Positions 1 through 6,775 are shown, counted from the first letter of the stretch. The stretch is DNA of 10,814 bases from an uncultured Eubacteriaceae bacterium (GCA_947058225.1 CAMSGF010000015.1:1-10814), one strand, 5' to 3'. The notes: generated by a model not told the origin, from the sequence alone. Numbers and translations: made by a program.

Positions 1-373
1 ATTTCCGTTTTAAAACCATGTTTATCCAGAAAATCCTTGATGGCCTTCGGCGCCGCCCGCCCTCTGCACCTTACTAAGTAAATATTAAAGCCTTCAAACG
101 TAAATAATACTCTTAATAATCACTGCAACACTAAAACTAAACTCCATAAAATTGATAAATAGTAAAAAAGCTATGAACATATTTTACTAATATTTTAAAA
201 GATAAACAAAATATAAATACATAAATTTCAATAAAAAGAAACAATTATAAAAAAAATGTTTCTTCTCTTATTAAGTTCTTATTACGTCTATTAATTAAAC
301 TACTTTTTAATTAATATCATACAAATTATTTTTAGTGCAAAAAATAATTTACAATCGAAATTATATAAAACTA
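1..373. other. AT-rich intergenic region with a GC-rich island at the left edge
   Basis: No complete gene is supported here. Positions 41-70 are very GC-rich, unlike everything around them, and 51-63 matches the right arm of the hairpin element at 3842-3854 in 11 of 13 bases. On the minus strand the first ~120 bases can be read without a stop as a protein-like stretch (including RGRAAPKAIKDFLDKHGF). That frame has no start codon after its upstream TGA near 120, so it could be a gene remnant running off the window edge. From 120 to 373 the DNA is almost pure A/T. It holds one 8-bp inverted repeat (236-243 with 257-264) and the stronger one listed separately at 323-350. I see no RNA gene. Confidence 0.5.
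323..350. promoter_or_regulatory. Perfect 11-bp inverted repeat upstream of the RHH-clpB promoter
   Basis: AAATTATTTTT at 323-333 is the exact reverse complement of AAAAATAATTT at 340-350, with a 6-base spacer AGTGCA. It ends 23 bases upstream of the -35 box, a suitable place for an operator. No T-run follows on either strand, so it is not a typical terminator. The region is so AT-rich that chance is a real alternative. Binding by the RHH protein encoded just downstream is inference only. Confidence 0.35.
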
Positions 374-401
374 TTGACAAATTATTAAATATAGCTATAA
401 T
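374..401 (+). promoter_or_regulatory. Sigma-A-type promoter of the RHH-clpB unit
   Basis: A perfect -35 hexamer TTGACA (374-379) and a perfect -10 hexamer TATAAT (396-401) are separated by 16 bases. Transcription would start near 407-409, leaving a leader of about 15 bases before the ATG at 424. There is no CIRCE element (TTAGCACTC-N9-GAGTGCTAA) or tandem CtsR heptad near it, although those control clpB in many Firmicutes. Spacing is one base short of the ideal 17. Confidence 0.85.
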
Positions 402-405
402 AAGT

Positions 406-424
406 TTTGTAAGGAGGTTACAAA
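406..424 (+). promoter_or_regulatory. Inverted repeat enclosing the Shine-Dalgarno of the RHH gene
   Basis: TTTGTAA (406-412) and TTACAAA (418-424) are perfect complements separated by exactly GGAGG (413-417), the core of the ribosome binding site. The right arm ends on the A of the start codon. As DNA it overlaps the expected transcription start and would suit an operator. As RNA it would be a weak, AU-rich 7-bp stem presenting the SD in its loop. Part of the symmetry may be chance, because SD flanks are AT-rich here. Confidence 0.45.
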
Positions 425-1074
425 TGGGAAAAAATGTATATAGTTTGGTATTATCCGATAAAGTGATAGAAAAAATAGACGAGGCAGCTTATAATCTCGG
501 AACGAGCAGATCTAATTTGATAAATCAGGTGCTTGCCGAATATGTATCTTATACGACGCCTGAAAAACAAATAGAAAACATATTCCAAACGGTTGAAAAG
601 ATGTTTGAAAAAGTGGGCAATTTTCAGATTATGGAAAACCCATCTCCTTATCTTATGAATATAAGAAGTCTTTTAAGATATAAATACAGACCGAATATAA
701 CTTATAAGGTTGAGCTTTACGACAATTTGGAATATTCGTTTGGAAAAATGAAAGTAACACTTAGGACTACAAATAAACAATTAATAGAAGATTTAAACTC
801 TTTTTACAAATTTTTTGCAAAATTAGAGGAAAAATATATAAAAAAAGTATTGGGGGATAATTTATGTTATACGATAGAAAAAGAAGAATACACAAGACAA
901 TTCGTCCTTCCCGTAAAATATGACGACCTTGGAATATTAATAGGAGATTTTATACAGATTTTTGATGAATTGCTTAAAATTTATTTGAGTTATTTGCCAT
1001 ATAAAGAAGAAAGTGAAAAGGAAACGGAAAAAGCGTATTTGAATCTTTTTAATGACGTAAAAGCGATTATATAA
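424..1074 (+). CDS. Ribbon-helix-helix (CopG/Arc-like) protein upstream of ClpB
   Basis: The protein has 216 residues. Residues 4-41 fit a ribbon-helix-helix DNA-binding fold: a short strand (VYSLVLS), a first helix from about 12 to 25, a turn with GTSRSN, and a second helix ending near AEYV. RHH proteins dimerise and insert the paired strands into the DNA major groove. The remaining ~170 residues are not recognised. They are mixed, charged and soluble, with no signal peptide or membrane segment. The ATG follows AAGGAGG and sits about 23 bases after the -10 box. The stop lies 12 bases before clpB with clpB's SD in between, so the two are almost certainly one transcript. This suggests an autoregulator or a regulator of clpB, but that is inference. 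It could also be a non-regulatory RHH protein such as an antitoxin-like partner, though no toxin is nearby. Confidence 0.75.
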   Translation: MGKNVYSLVLSDKVIEKIDEAAYNLGTSRSNLINQVLAEYVSYTTPEKQIENIFQTVEKMFEKVGNFQIMENPSPYLMNIRSLLRYKYRPNITYKVELYDNLEYSFGKMKVTLRTTNKQLIEDLNSFYKFFAKLEEKYIKKVLGDNLCYTIEKEEYTRQFVLPVKYDDLGILIGDFIQIFDELLKIYLSYLPYKEESEKETEKAYLNLFNDVKAII

Positions 1075-1086
1075 AGGAGGAAGAAA

Positions 1087-3672
1087 ATGAACGTAAATGA
1101 TTATACTGAAAAATCAGCACTTTGTCTGCAAAATGCACACCAAAAGGCTATGGAAAATAATAATCCGCTGGTTGAAAGTGAGCATTTGCTTTTGGCTTTG
1201 CTTGAAGATAATGACGGACTTATTCCTCAAATGCTTCAAAGTATGAATGTGGATGTAAACACTTTGAAAGCAGAAGTTGAAAACAGAATAAAGACTATGC
1301 CGAGTGTCAGCGGAGAAAATGAGCTTTATGCGAGCAGCAATGTAAGCAAGATTTTAACTTTATCACAAAAAATTGCTAAAAATATGAAAGACGAATATAT
1401 ATCGGTTGAACATTTATTTTTGGCTGTGTTCAGTGAAGGCAGCAGTTTTATTAAAGAAGTGTTTAAGAAACACAATATTAATAAAGATGAATTTATAAAA
1501 CAATTAACAAAGGTAAGAGGAGGCAGAACGGTGAACAATCAAAATCCTGAAAACACATATAATGTCTTGGAAAAATACGGTTCTGACTTGGTAAAACTTG
1601 CAAGGGAAAATAAGTTGGATCCTGTTATAGGAAGGAACAATGAGATAAGAAATGTTATAAGAATATTATCGAGAAAGACAAAGAATAACCCTGTATTGAT
1701 AGGAGAGCCCGGTGTCGGAAAGACTGCTATCGCAGAGGGGCTTGCCATAAGAATAGTAAAGGGAGATGTTCCAAGCAACTTAAAAGACAGAAGTATCTTT
1801 TCTTTGGATATGGGTTCATTGGTCGCAGGGGCGAAATACAGAGGTGAATTTGAAGAGAGAATGAAGGCAGTTTTAGACGAGATAAGAAAAAGCGAAGGAA
1901 AGATAATCTTATTTATTGATGAACTTCATACGATTGTCGGAGCGGGGAAAACTGAGGGAGCGATGGATGCGGGAAATCTTTTAAAACCGCTTCTTGCGAG
2001 GGGAGAACTTCATTGTATCGGTGCGACAACACTAAATGAATACAGAAAATATATTGAAAAAGACGCTGCCCTTGAAAGGAGGTTTCAGCCGGTTACGGTA
2101 ACAGAGCCTACGGTTGAAGACACAATCGCAATACTTAGGGGATTAAAGGAAAGGTACGAGATATATCACGGAGTTAAGATAACAGACCAGGCGTTAATCA
2201 GTTCAGCGACTTTATCAAACAGGTATATAACCGACAGATTCCTGCCTGATAAGGCGATAGACTTAATAGATGAAGCATGTGCACTCATAAAGACAGAGAT
2301 GGATTCTATGCCGACAGAGCTTGATGAAATCAACAGAAAGATAATGCAGTATCAAATTGAAGCGACTGCGTTAAATAAAGAAAAAGACGATTTATCAAAA
2401 AGACGTTTGGAAGAGATAAAAAAGGAAATGTCGAATTTGCAAACAGAATTTGATGAGATGAAATCAAAATGGGTTAAGGAAAAAGAAAAAATAGAAAAGG
2501 CTCAAAAGCTAAGGGAAGAGATAGATTCTGTCAATGTTCAGATAGAGCAATCTCAAAGGGCGAATAATCTGGAACAGGCGGCAAAGCTAAAATATAGCAC
2601 ACTCCCTGATTTACAAAAGCAATTAAAAGAGGAAGAAGAAAGCAATAAAAATACAACCAATTCTTTCTTAAGGGATAAAGTGACAGAAGATGAAATTACA
2701 AAGATAATTTCAAAATGGACACATATCCCTGTTGCAAAACTGCTTGAAAGTGAAAGAGAAAAGATTTTGCACCTTGAAGATACTCTCCATAACAGAGTCA
2801 TCGGACAAAATGAAGCCGTAAAATTAGTAAGCGATGCGATTATAAGGTCCCGTGCAGGAATACAAGACCCTACAAAGCCGATAGGCTCATTCTTATTCCT
2901 TGGTCCGACAGGGGTTGGAAAGACGGAACTTGCAAAAACTTTAGCATCAACATTATTTGACAATGAAGAGAATATGATTCGTATTGATATGAGCGAATAT
3001 ATGGAAAAATTCTCCGTATCAAGATTAATCGGAGCTCCTCCGGGATATGTCGGATATGAGGAAGGCGGACAGCTTACAACGGCTGTCAGACAAAAACCAT
3101 ACAGTGTAATATTGATGGATGAAATTGAGAAGGCTCACCCTGATGTATTTAATATTTTGTTACAGATTTTAGATGACGGCAGGGTTACAGATTCGCAGGG
3201 AAGAACAGTGGACTTTAAAAACACGATAATAATTTTAACTTCAAACTTAGGAAGTGAATATTTATTGGAAAGCACCGAAAAGTATGGAAAAATAACAGAT
3301 GAAGCGAGAGGAGAAGTCGATAAACTTCTAAAGACGCATTTCAGACCTGAATTTTTAAACAGGTTAGATGAAATTGTTATATATAAGCCTCTTGAAAAGA
3401 GTGAAATTACAAAAATTGTTGATTTAATGTTAGATGATTTAAGAAAGAGAATGGAAGATAAATTCCTGCATTTAGAAATTTCTGAAGAGGCTATAAAATT
3501 TATAATTGATAAAGGCTATGACCCTATATTCGGGGCAAGGCCGCTTAAGAGGTTTATTCAAAGTAATGTTGAAACATTAATTGCAAGAACTATTATCGCT
3601 AATGATTTAAAAAGCGAAAGTACGATTGAGATTAATTTAAAGGGTGATGAGTTGATTGTAGAAGTGGTTTAA
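1087..3672 (+). CDS. clpB: ATP-dependent disaggregase ClpB
   Basis: ClpB is a cytoplasmic hexameric AAA+ machine that threads aggregated proteins through its pore together with DnaK. At 861 residues it is normal length (E. coli 857). The order is an N-terminal Clp-N domain (about 1-148) and the first AAA+ module with Walker A GEPGVGKT (206-213), pore-loop Tyr251, Walker B Asp278-Glu279 and arginine fingers Arg331-Arg332. A long charged coiled-coil M-domain (about 405-525) follows; it separates ClpB from ClpA, ClpC and ClpX. The second AAA+ module has Walker A GPTGVGKT (606-613), pore Tyr654, Walker B Asp678-Glu679 and sensor-2 GAR (816-818). There is no IGF/L tripeptide for ClpP docking, as expected. 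AAGGAGG lies 6 bases before the ATG. All key residues are intact. The gene is second in a unit behind an RHH protein. Confidence 0.98.
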   Translation: MNVNDYTEKSALCLQNAHQKAMENNNPLVESEHLLLALLEDNDGLIPQMLQSMNVDVNTLKAEVENRIKTMPSVSGENELYASSNVSKILTLSQKIAKNMKDEYISVEHLFLAVFSEGSSFIKEVFKKHNINKDEFIKQLTKVRGGRTVNNQNPENTYNVLEKYGSDLVKLARENKLDPVIGRNNEIRNVIRILSRKTKNNPVLIGEPGVGKTAIAEGLAIRIVKGDVPSNLKDRSIFSLDMGSLVAGAKYRGEFEERMKAVLDEIRKSEGKIILFIDELHTIVGAGKTEGAMDAGNLLKPLLARGELHCIGATTLNEYRKYIEKDAALERRFQPVTVTEPTVEDTIAILRGLKERYEIYHGVKITDQALISSATLSNRYITDRFLPDKAIDLIDEACALIKTEMDSMPTELDEINRKIMQYQIEATALNKEKDDLSKRRLEEIKKEMSNLQTEFDEMKSKWVKEKEKIEKAQKLREEIDSVNVQIEQSQRANNLEQAAKLKYSTLPDLQKQLKEEEESNKNTTNSFLRDKVTEDEITKIISKWTHIPVAKLLESEREKILHLEDTLHNRVIGQNEAVKLVSDAIIRSRAGIQDPTKPIGSFLFLGPTGVGKTELAKTLASTLFDNEENMIRIDMSEYMEKFSVSRLIGAPPGYVGYEEGGQLTTAVRQKPYSVILMDEIEKAHPDVFNILLQILDDGRVTDSQGRTVDFKNTIIILTSNLGSEYLLESTEKYGKITDEARGEVDKLLKTHFRPEFLNRLDEIVIYKPLEKSEITKIVDLMLDDLRKRMEDKFLHLEISEEAIKFIIDKGYDPIFGARPLKRFIQSNVETLIARTIIANDLKSESTIEINLKGDELIVEVV
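1518..1533 (+). promoter_or_regulatory. Internal translation start site within clpB (GTG, codon 149)
   Basis: A perfect AGGAGG (1518-1523) stands 7 bases before an in-frame GTG (1531-1533), which is Val149. In E. coli, ClpB is known to be made in two forms, the shorter starting at a GTG for Val149 and lacking the N-domain. The same codon number and codon with a consensus SD here argue that a ClpB of about 713 residues without the N-domain is also made. The RGG residues encoded by the SD may be conserved for protein reasons, so this is probable rather than shown. Confidence 0.7.
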
Positions 3673-3721
3673 TTAATTTTAATTTTTTAAGGCTTGTTTC
3701 TTAAAAAATGATATGTATATT

Positions 3722-3860
3722 TGTGAGATGGGGGCGGCGGGTGAAGTGTTTTAGCACTTCACTAACAGGCGATTTTAATCGCCTGAACTTAAAAAAGAGA
3801 TGCTTTTAAAAATTCATTTTAAAGCATCTCTTTTTTTAAGCCGCCGCCCACCCCACACTT
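3722..3860. repeat. Cloverleaf-like multi-hairpin element between convergent genes
   Basis: A 9-bp all-G/C outer stem, GGGCGGCGG (3732-3740) with CCGCCGCCC (3841-3849), encloses three consecutive hairpins. Hairpin 1 is GTGAAGTG/CACTTCAC (3741-3748, 3755-3762). Hairpin 2 is CAGGCGATT/AATCGCCTG (3766-3774, 3777-3785). Hairpin 3 is the terminator at 3788-3840. Hairpin 1 abuts the outer stem with no gap, and the outer stem's right arm abuts hairpin 3. A weaker partial pairing continues outside (GTG 3723-3725 with CAC 3856-3858). The outer stem is far above the local GC content. No coding or target-site duplication is visible. It could be a MITE- or REP-like dispersed repeat or a structured 3' end. 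Confidence 0.7.
3788..3840. terminator. Bidirectional intrinsic terminator between clpB and the minus-strand genes
   Basis: AAAAAAGAGATGCTTT (3791-3806) pairs perfectly with AAAGCATCTCTTTTTT (3821-3836). The stem extends inward through AAAA/TTTT with one bulged T and outward through CTT/AAG. The loop is about five bases. A run of U follows the stem core on both strands, so it can stop clpB transcripts from the left and the long minus-strand transcript from the right. It is the third hairpin of the larger element. Confidence 0.9.
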
Positions 3861-3905
3861 CAAAACCTCTAATCACCTAACCTAAAAATTTTCATCCTTT
3901 CACAC

Positions 3906-4649
3906 CTACTCTAAATTAATCCTACTTTGCCTTTTGGGTGTTATATCCCTACCCCCTAAAAATGAAGAAATCACCTGTATATTTGTTATTTTAGATATAT
4001 CCGTATCAAATATATCACCGTCAATCGTTATAAAATCAGCCTGATAACCAATCCCTAATTTTCCCCTTTTTTCCTCCCCCCATATCTTTATATCTTCCAA
4101 ACTCAACATAATATTTTTAATGGAAATATCTTCATCCATTTCCCTCATATTGTAAAACGGATCTAAAATACGCTTTATCTCCTCTTTGTTATACTCTTTC
4201 TCAACCCTTTGCTTTTCTTCCAAAAATGCATCCAAAACCCCACCTGTATAAAATTTATTAAAACAACTAAACGCAAACTTTTCATCTTTGTCCATAACAG
4301 AATTTATCGGTCTTACCGCGACAATTCCATTTTGCACCATCATATTTGATATTTCTTTTGTAATATACACAATATCCTTTTTTTCTGCTTTTCCCGGGAA
4401 ATAATTTGCTAAAATCGACATTATCAACTTCGCAATATCTTCATCATATATATAAAAAGCAGGGATTATCATCTGCCCTTTAGCATTAAAGAGCATATCT
4501 ATATCCTTGCTTAAATTTATATCATCCCCCAAATATTTTTCTTTTTCCAATAATACGACTTTTTCATCCTTTATAAGCATATTGGAATAGGAAATGTCAT
4601 CGCATAACGTATGTATATTTGCATTGTATACAAGTAAATCGTATTTCAT
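3906..4649 (-). CDS. Shortened amidohydrolase-like protein lacking the catalytic barrel
   Basis: The 247 residues resemble the two ends of metal-dependent amidohydrolases of the YtcJ type. Residues 3-65 look like the N-terminal beta-sandwich half (LLVYNANIHTL, a VVLLE strand, then GQMIIPAF). Residues 182-234 look like the C-terminal half, with LSLEDI, GKLGIGYQADFITIDGD and a final strand ending FLGGR. In active relatives the first part ends in PGF-D-H-H, whose histidines bind metal; here it reads PAFYIYDED with no His. The family is usually about 530 residues, so most of the TIM barrel is missing. The frame is intact, suggesting a reduced non-enzymatic protein or an early decaying gene. I place the start at the ATG (4649), 8 bases after GGAGG; a TTG five codons upstream overlaps that SD. 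It is last in the minus-strand run, 49 bases after tdk. Confidence 0.6.
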   Translation of the reverse strand: MKYDLLVYNANIHTLCDDISYSNMLIKDEKVVLLEKEKYLGDDINLSKDIDMLFNAKGQMIIPAFYIYDEDIAKLIMSILANYFPGKAEKKDIVYITKEISNMMVQNGIVAVRPINSVMDKDEKFAFSCFNKFYTGGVLDAFLEEKQRVEKEYNKEEIKRILDPFYNMREMDEDISIKNIMLSLEDIKIWGEEKRGKLGIGYQADFITIDGDIFDTDISKITNIQVISSFLGGRDITPKRQSRINLE

Positions 4650-4698
4650 AGATATATCCTCCAAGTATATAATACAATACGAACTCTGTCGATATTTA

Positions 4699-5322
4699 TC
4701 AGTTTATATCCTTTGGGAAAAGAGGATTGTCTTTTATTGAAGGATTTGCATAACACTTTCTGCAAACGGGAAGATAGTCCTGATTACCTCCGATTTTTAT
4801 TTGAGAACCTGTATATACAGGAATCCCATCATTTAACCTCAACGTCATAGTCGCCTTTTTATTGCAAAACCAGCATACAGTTTTAATTTCTTCTATCTTG
4901 TCAGCGTATAAAAGCAAATTTAAACTACCCTCAAATAAGTTATTTTGAAAGTCGTTTTTAAGTCCGTATACAATAACCGGTATATCCATATAATCAACTA
5001 TCTGTGTAAGCTGCATAACGTGCTTAAACGTTAAAAACTGTCCCTCATCTATCAAAATAGCACTTAATTTTTTACTGTCTTCTTTTAAAGAATCATTTTT
5101 CTCCTGCACTATCATCGTAAAATCTGTATTATCTTCAAAGGTTAAAACCTTTCTGCTAAGACCGACCCTTGAATACACATACCCTTTCTTATAACGATTT
5201 TCAAGCGCTGATGTAAAAATCAGCACCTCCTTATTTTGCTCCTCATAATTGTTTGCAATTTTTAATACTTCCAACGATTTTCCTGCGTTCATTGTTGAAT
5301 ATCTGTAATAAAGCTGAGCCAA
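4699..5322 (-). CDS. tdk: Thymidine kinase (TK1-like, zinc-binding)
   Basis: Thymidine kinase phosphorylates thymidine to dTMP with ATP in the pyrimidine salvage pathway. The 207-residue protein is full length for the bacterial type II family. It has the P-loop STMNAGKS (9-16), a Walker-B-like LIDEGQF with the probable catalytic base Glu93, and four structural zinc cysteines (Cys150, Cys153, Cys187, Cys190). The thymidine-binding lasso lies between the cysteine pairs. The start is TTG at 5322: the N-terminus MAQLYYRYSTMNAGKS lines up with the E. coli enzyme, and the first ATG is inside the P-loop and unusable. AGGAGG (5328-5333) sits 5 bases before the TTG and contains the last bases of the previous gene's TAG stop, implying translational coupling. 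The TTG start probably lowers expression. Confidence 0.95.
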   Translation of the reverse strand: MAQLYYRYSTMNAGKSLEVLKIANNYEEQNKEVLIFTSALENRYKKGYVYSRVGLSRKVLTFEDNTDFTMIVQEKNDSLKEDSKKLSAILIDEGQFLTFKHVMQLTQIVDYMDIPVIVYGLKNDFQNNLFEGSLNLLLYADKIEEIKTVCWFCNKKATMTLRLNDGIPVYTGSQIKIGGNQDYLPVCRKCYANPSIKDNPLFPKDIN

Positions 5323-5331
5323 AATAGCCTC

Positions 5332-6123
5332 CTATTTTTTATCTTTTATAATATCTCGTTTTACTTTTTTTCTCTTATTATTTATTTCTTTTGCCAATTC
5401 ATTGTATACTCTGACTTCTGAAAATACATCTTTAACTTGAACTACTTTTCTTTTCCCTATTGATAAAGCTGATATAGATTTTATATAGTCTTCGTATTCT
5501 ATACTATTTTTAGATGCAAATTCCTCGATATAATGACTGTCTCTTCCCTCTCCGATGGAATTTGTCTGCATAAACTTAACATCGCTTATAAATTCATTCG
5601 CATATGATACTTTTAATTCGCTTATATATCCAAAATTATCCATCTTGCTCTTTGATGAATATTCATAATCTATATCCACTATATGAGAAGATTTATCCTC
5701 CTCCCCTTTCATCATACTGATGACACTGTTTAAAAGAACATTATAATCAGATAAAATAAAACGTAAATCTTCCTGCTCCAATTCATATTTTATTTTACCT
5801 TGATTTTGTAAAACCAATGTATTTAGGTTATCGATTAAAAATTGTTCACCTGCAGGATTTTTAACCACCTCATACTTTGAATTTACATAATAAAATCTAA
5901 CTTTGGTAATTATCTTATTTTTTACACGCACCAACAAAACAGGATATTCGTTTGAATCGTTAAAATATTTTGAATAAGCGTAATACGTCCCATTCTTATA
6001 TTTTTGTTCATATTCATAATCTTTAACTTTTCCTGTCTCTTTATTATTTATTGTGTCATTGCTGCAAGAACAAAAAGTAAAGCTAAAAAGTATTAAAAAT
6101 ATTACAATAAATTTTTTCTTCAT
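5332..6123 (-). CDS. Predicted lipoprotein, possibly with two FMN_bind-like repeats
   Basis: The 263-residue protein starts with a lysine-rich, strongly hydrophobic signal peptide. A lipobox-like FCSC puts the likely lipidated cysteine at Cys20, so it should be anchored to the outer face of the membrane. Residues 44-80 (NGTYYAYSKY, then PVLLVRVKNKIITKVRF) resemble the strand pattern of the FMN_bind/Tpp15-like membrane lipoproteins. A second weaker copy begins near 160 (GYISELKVSY, then FISDVKFMQTNSIGEGRD). The Ser/Thr motif used for covalent FMN attachment is not visible, so flavin binding is not supported. The C-terminus is very basic. GGGAG lies 4 bases before the ATG, and the previous gene's TAA is 9 bases upstream. 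Lipoprotein assignment is firm; the domain family is tentative. Confidence 0.7.
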   Translation of the reverse strand: MKKKFIVIFLILFSFTFCSCSNDTINNKETGKVKDYEYEQKYKNGTYYAYSKYFNDSNEYPVLLVRVKNKIITKVRFYYVNSKYEVVKNPAGEQFLIDNLNTLVLQNQGKIKYELEQEDLRFILSDYNVLLNSVISMMKGEEDKSSHIVDIDYEYSSKSKMDNFGYISELKVSYANEFISDVKFMQTNSIGEGRDSHYIEEFASKNSIEYEDYIKSISALSIGKRKVVQVKDVFSEVRVYNELAKEINNKRKKVKRDIIKDKK

Positions 6124-6132
6124 AAATCTCCC

Positions 6133-6717
6133 TTAAAAGAAATAAATATACCTTTGATTTGTTTCTATAAATATCTCTCTGTATTCATCGTAAGTAGTGT
6201 TTTGCATAAGCTCAGCAGCAGATATAATCTTATCGTCTTTTGAAATAATTGTAGGCATAGTGTTTGTATATTTCTTATTTACATAAATTCCGGATACATC
6301 TAAAAAGCCAATATCTGAATCAAGATTTTTATCCAAAGACGCCTCATTGATTTTTTTTATCTCAGTGTTGATTTTTGAAACAAGATATGACATAGCTTCA
6401 TTGACTGCAAGAGGTTTTATATTGTAATCTAAAACTACATGCCTAAAAATTTCATCGTACAAATATTCACATCTTTCATTTGAATAATCAAATTCTTCCA
6501 TCTCCTCCTCCCATATGGCATTTTTTAGCCACAATCCCAAAAATACTTCTATATCCGAATACCTTTCATCTTTTTTTGCTATATATATATTTATCCCGCT
6601 GCCGTAATCGTCATTACAAAAATAAGTCACCCTCTTAACCTTAATATCCCTGCTTTTTTTAAAAGCATCTACAATGCTCTTTTTATCTTTATTTTCAAGC
6701 CCATTTAATAAAACCAT
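6133..6717 (-). CDS. Conserved-looking hypothetical protein, 194 residues
   Basis: I do not recognise this protein. It is soluble-looking, with no signal peptide or membrane segment, rich in Lys, Glu, Asp, Tyr and Ile. Notable stretches are VTYFCNDDYGSG (30-41), an acidic EEEMEEF (70-76), GLWLKNAIW (61-69) and an aromatic end RYIYFF. The ATG at 6717 follows GGAGG (6722-6726) by 4 bases and is preferred over a longer frame starting at 6810, which would overlap the PHP gene and begin without a ribosome site. That leaves a 58-base gap after the PHP gene, one of the two longest in the run. A TATAAT lies in it on the minus strand (6757-6762) but without a good -35, so a secondary promoter is possible only. 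The next gene's SD begins at its stop codon. Confidence 0.7.
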   Translation of the reverse strand: MVLLNGLENKDKKSIVDAFKKSRDIKVKRVTYFCNDDYGSGINIYIAKKDERYSDIEVFLGLWLKNAIWEEEMEEFDYSNERCEYLYDEIFRHVVLDYNIKPLAVNEAMSYLVSKINTEIKKINEASLDKNLDSDIGFLDVSGIYVNKKYTNTMPTIISKDDKIISAAELMQNTTYDEYREIFIETNQRYIYFF

Positions 6718-6775
6718 AAAACCTCCAAAACCGATTGAATTATTAACTTTATATATATTATATAATAAGCTTTTT

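Noticed and set aside
1-81. Plus-strand open frame ending in TAA at 79-81
   Set aside because: It is a short partial frame with no recognisable product and no terminator after it. The minus-strand reading of the same bases looks at least as protein-like.
94-180. Minus-strand 28-codon hydrophobic frame (MFIAFLLFINF...)
   Set aside because: It has no Shine-Dalgarno and lies in low-complexity AT-rich DNA where Phe/Ile/Leu frames arise by chance. Joining it to the GC-rich frame further left would need an unproven frameshift.
236-264. 8-bp inverted repeat AAGAAACA/TGTTTCTT as a terminator
   Set aside because: It has a 13-base loop and no G-C-rich stem or clean T-run, so it is too weak to call.
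3708-3809. Small plus-strand frame of about 33 codons after clpB
   Set aside because: There is no ribosome site, and it runs through the hairpins, whose sequence is explained by base pairing.
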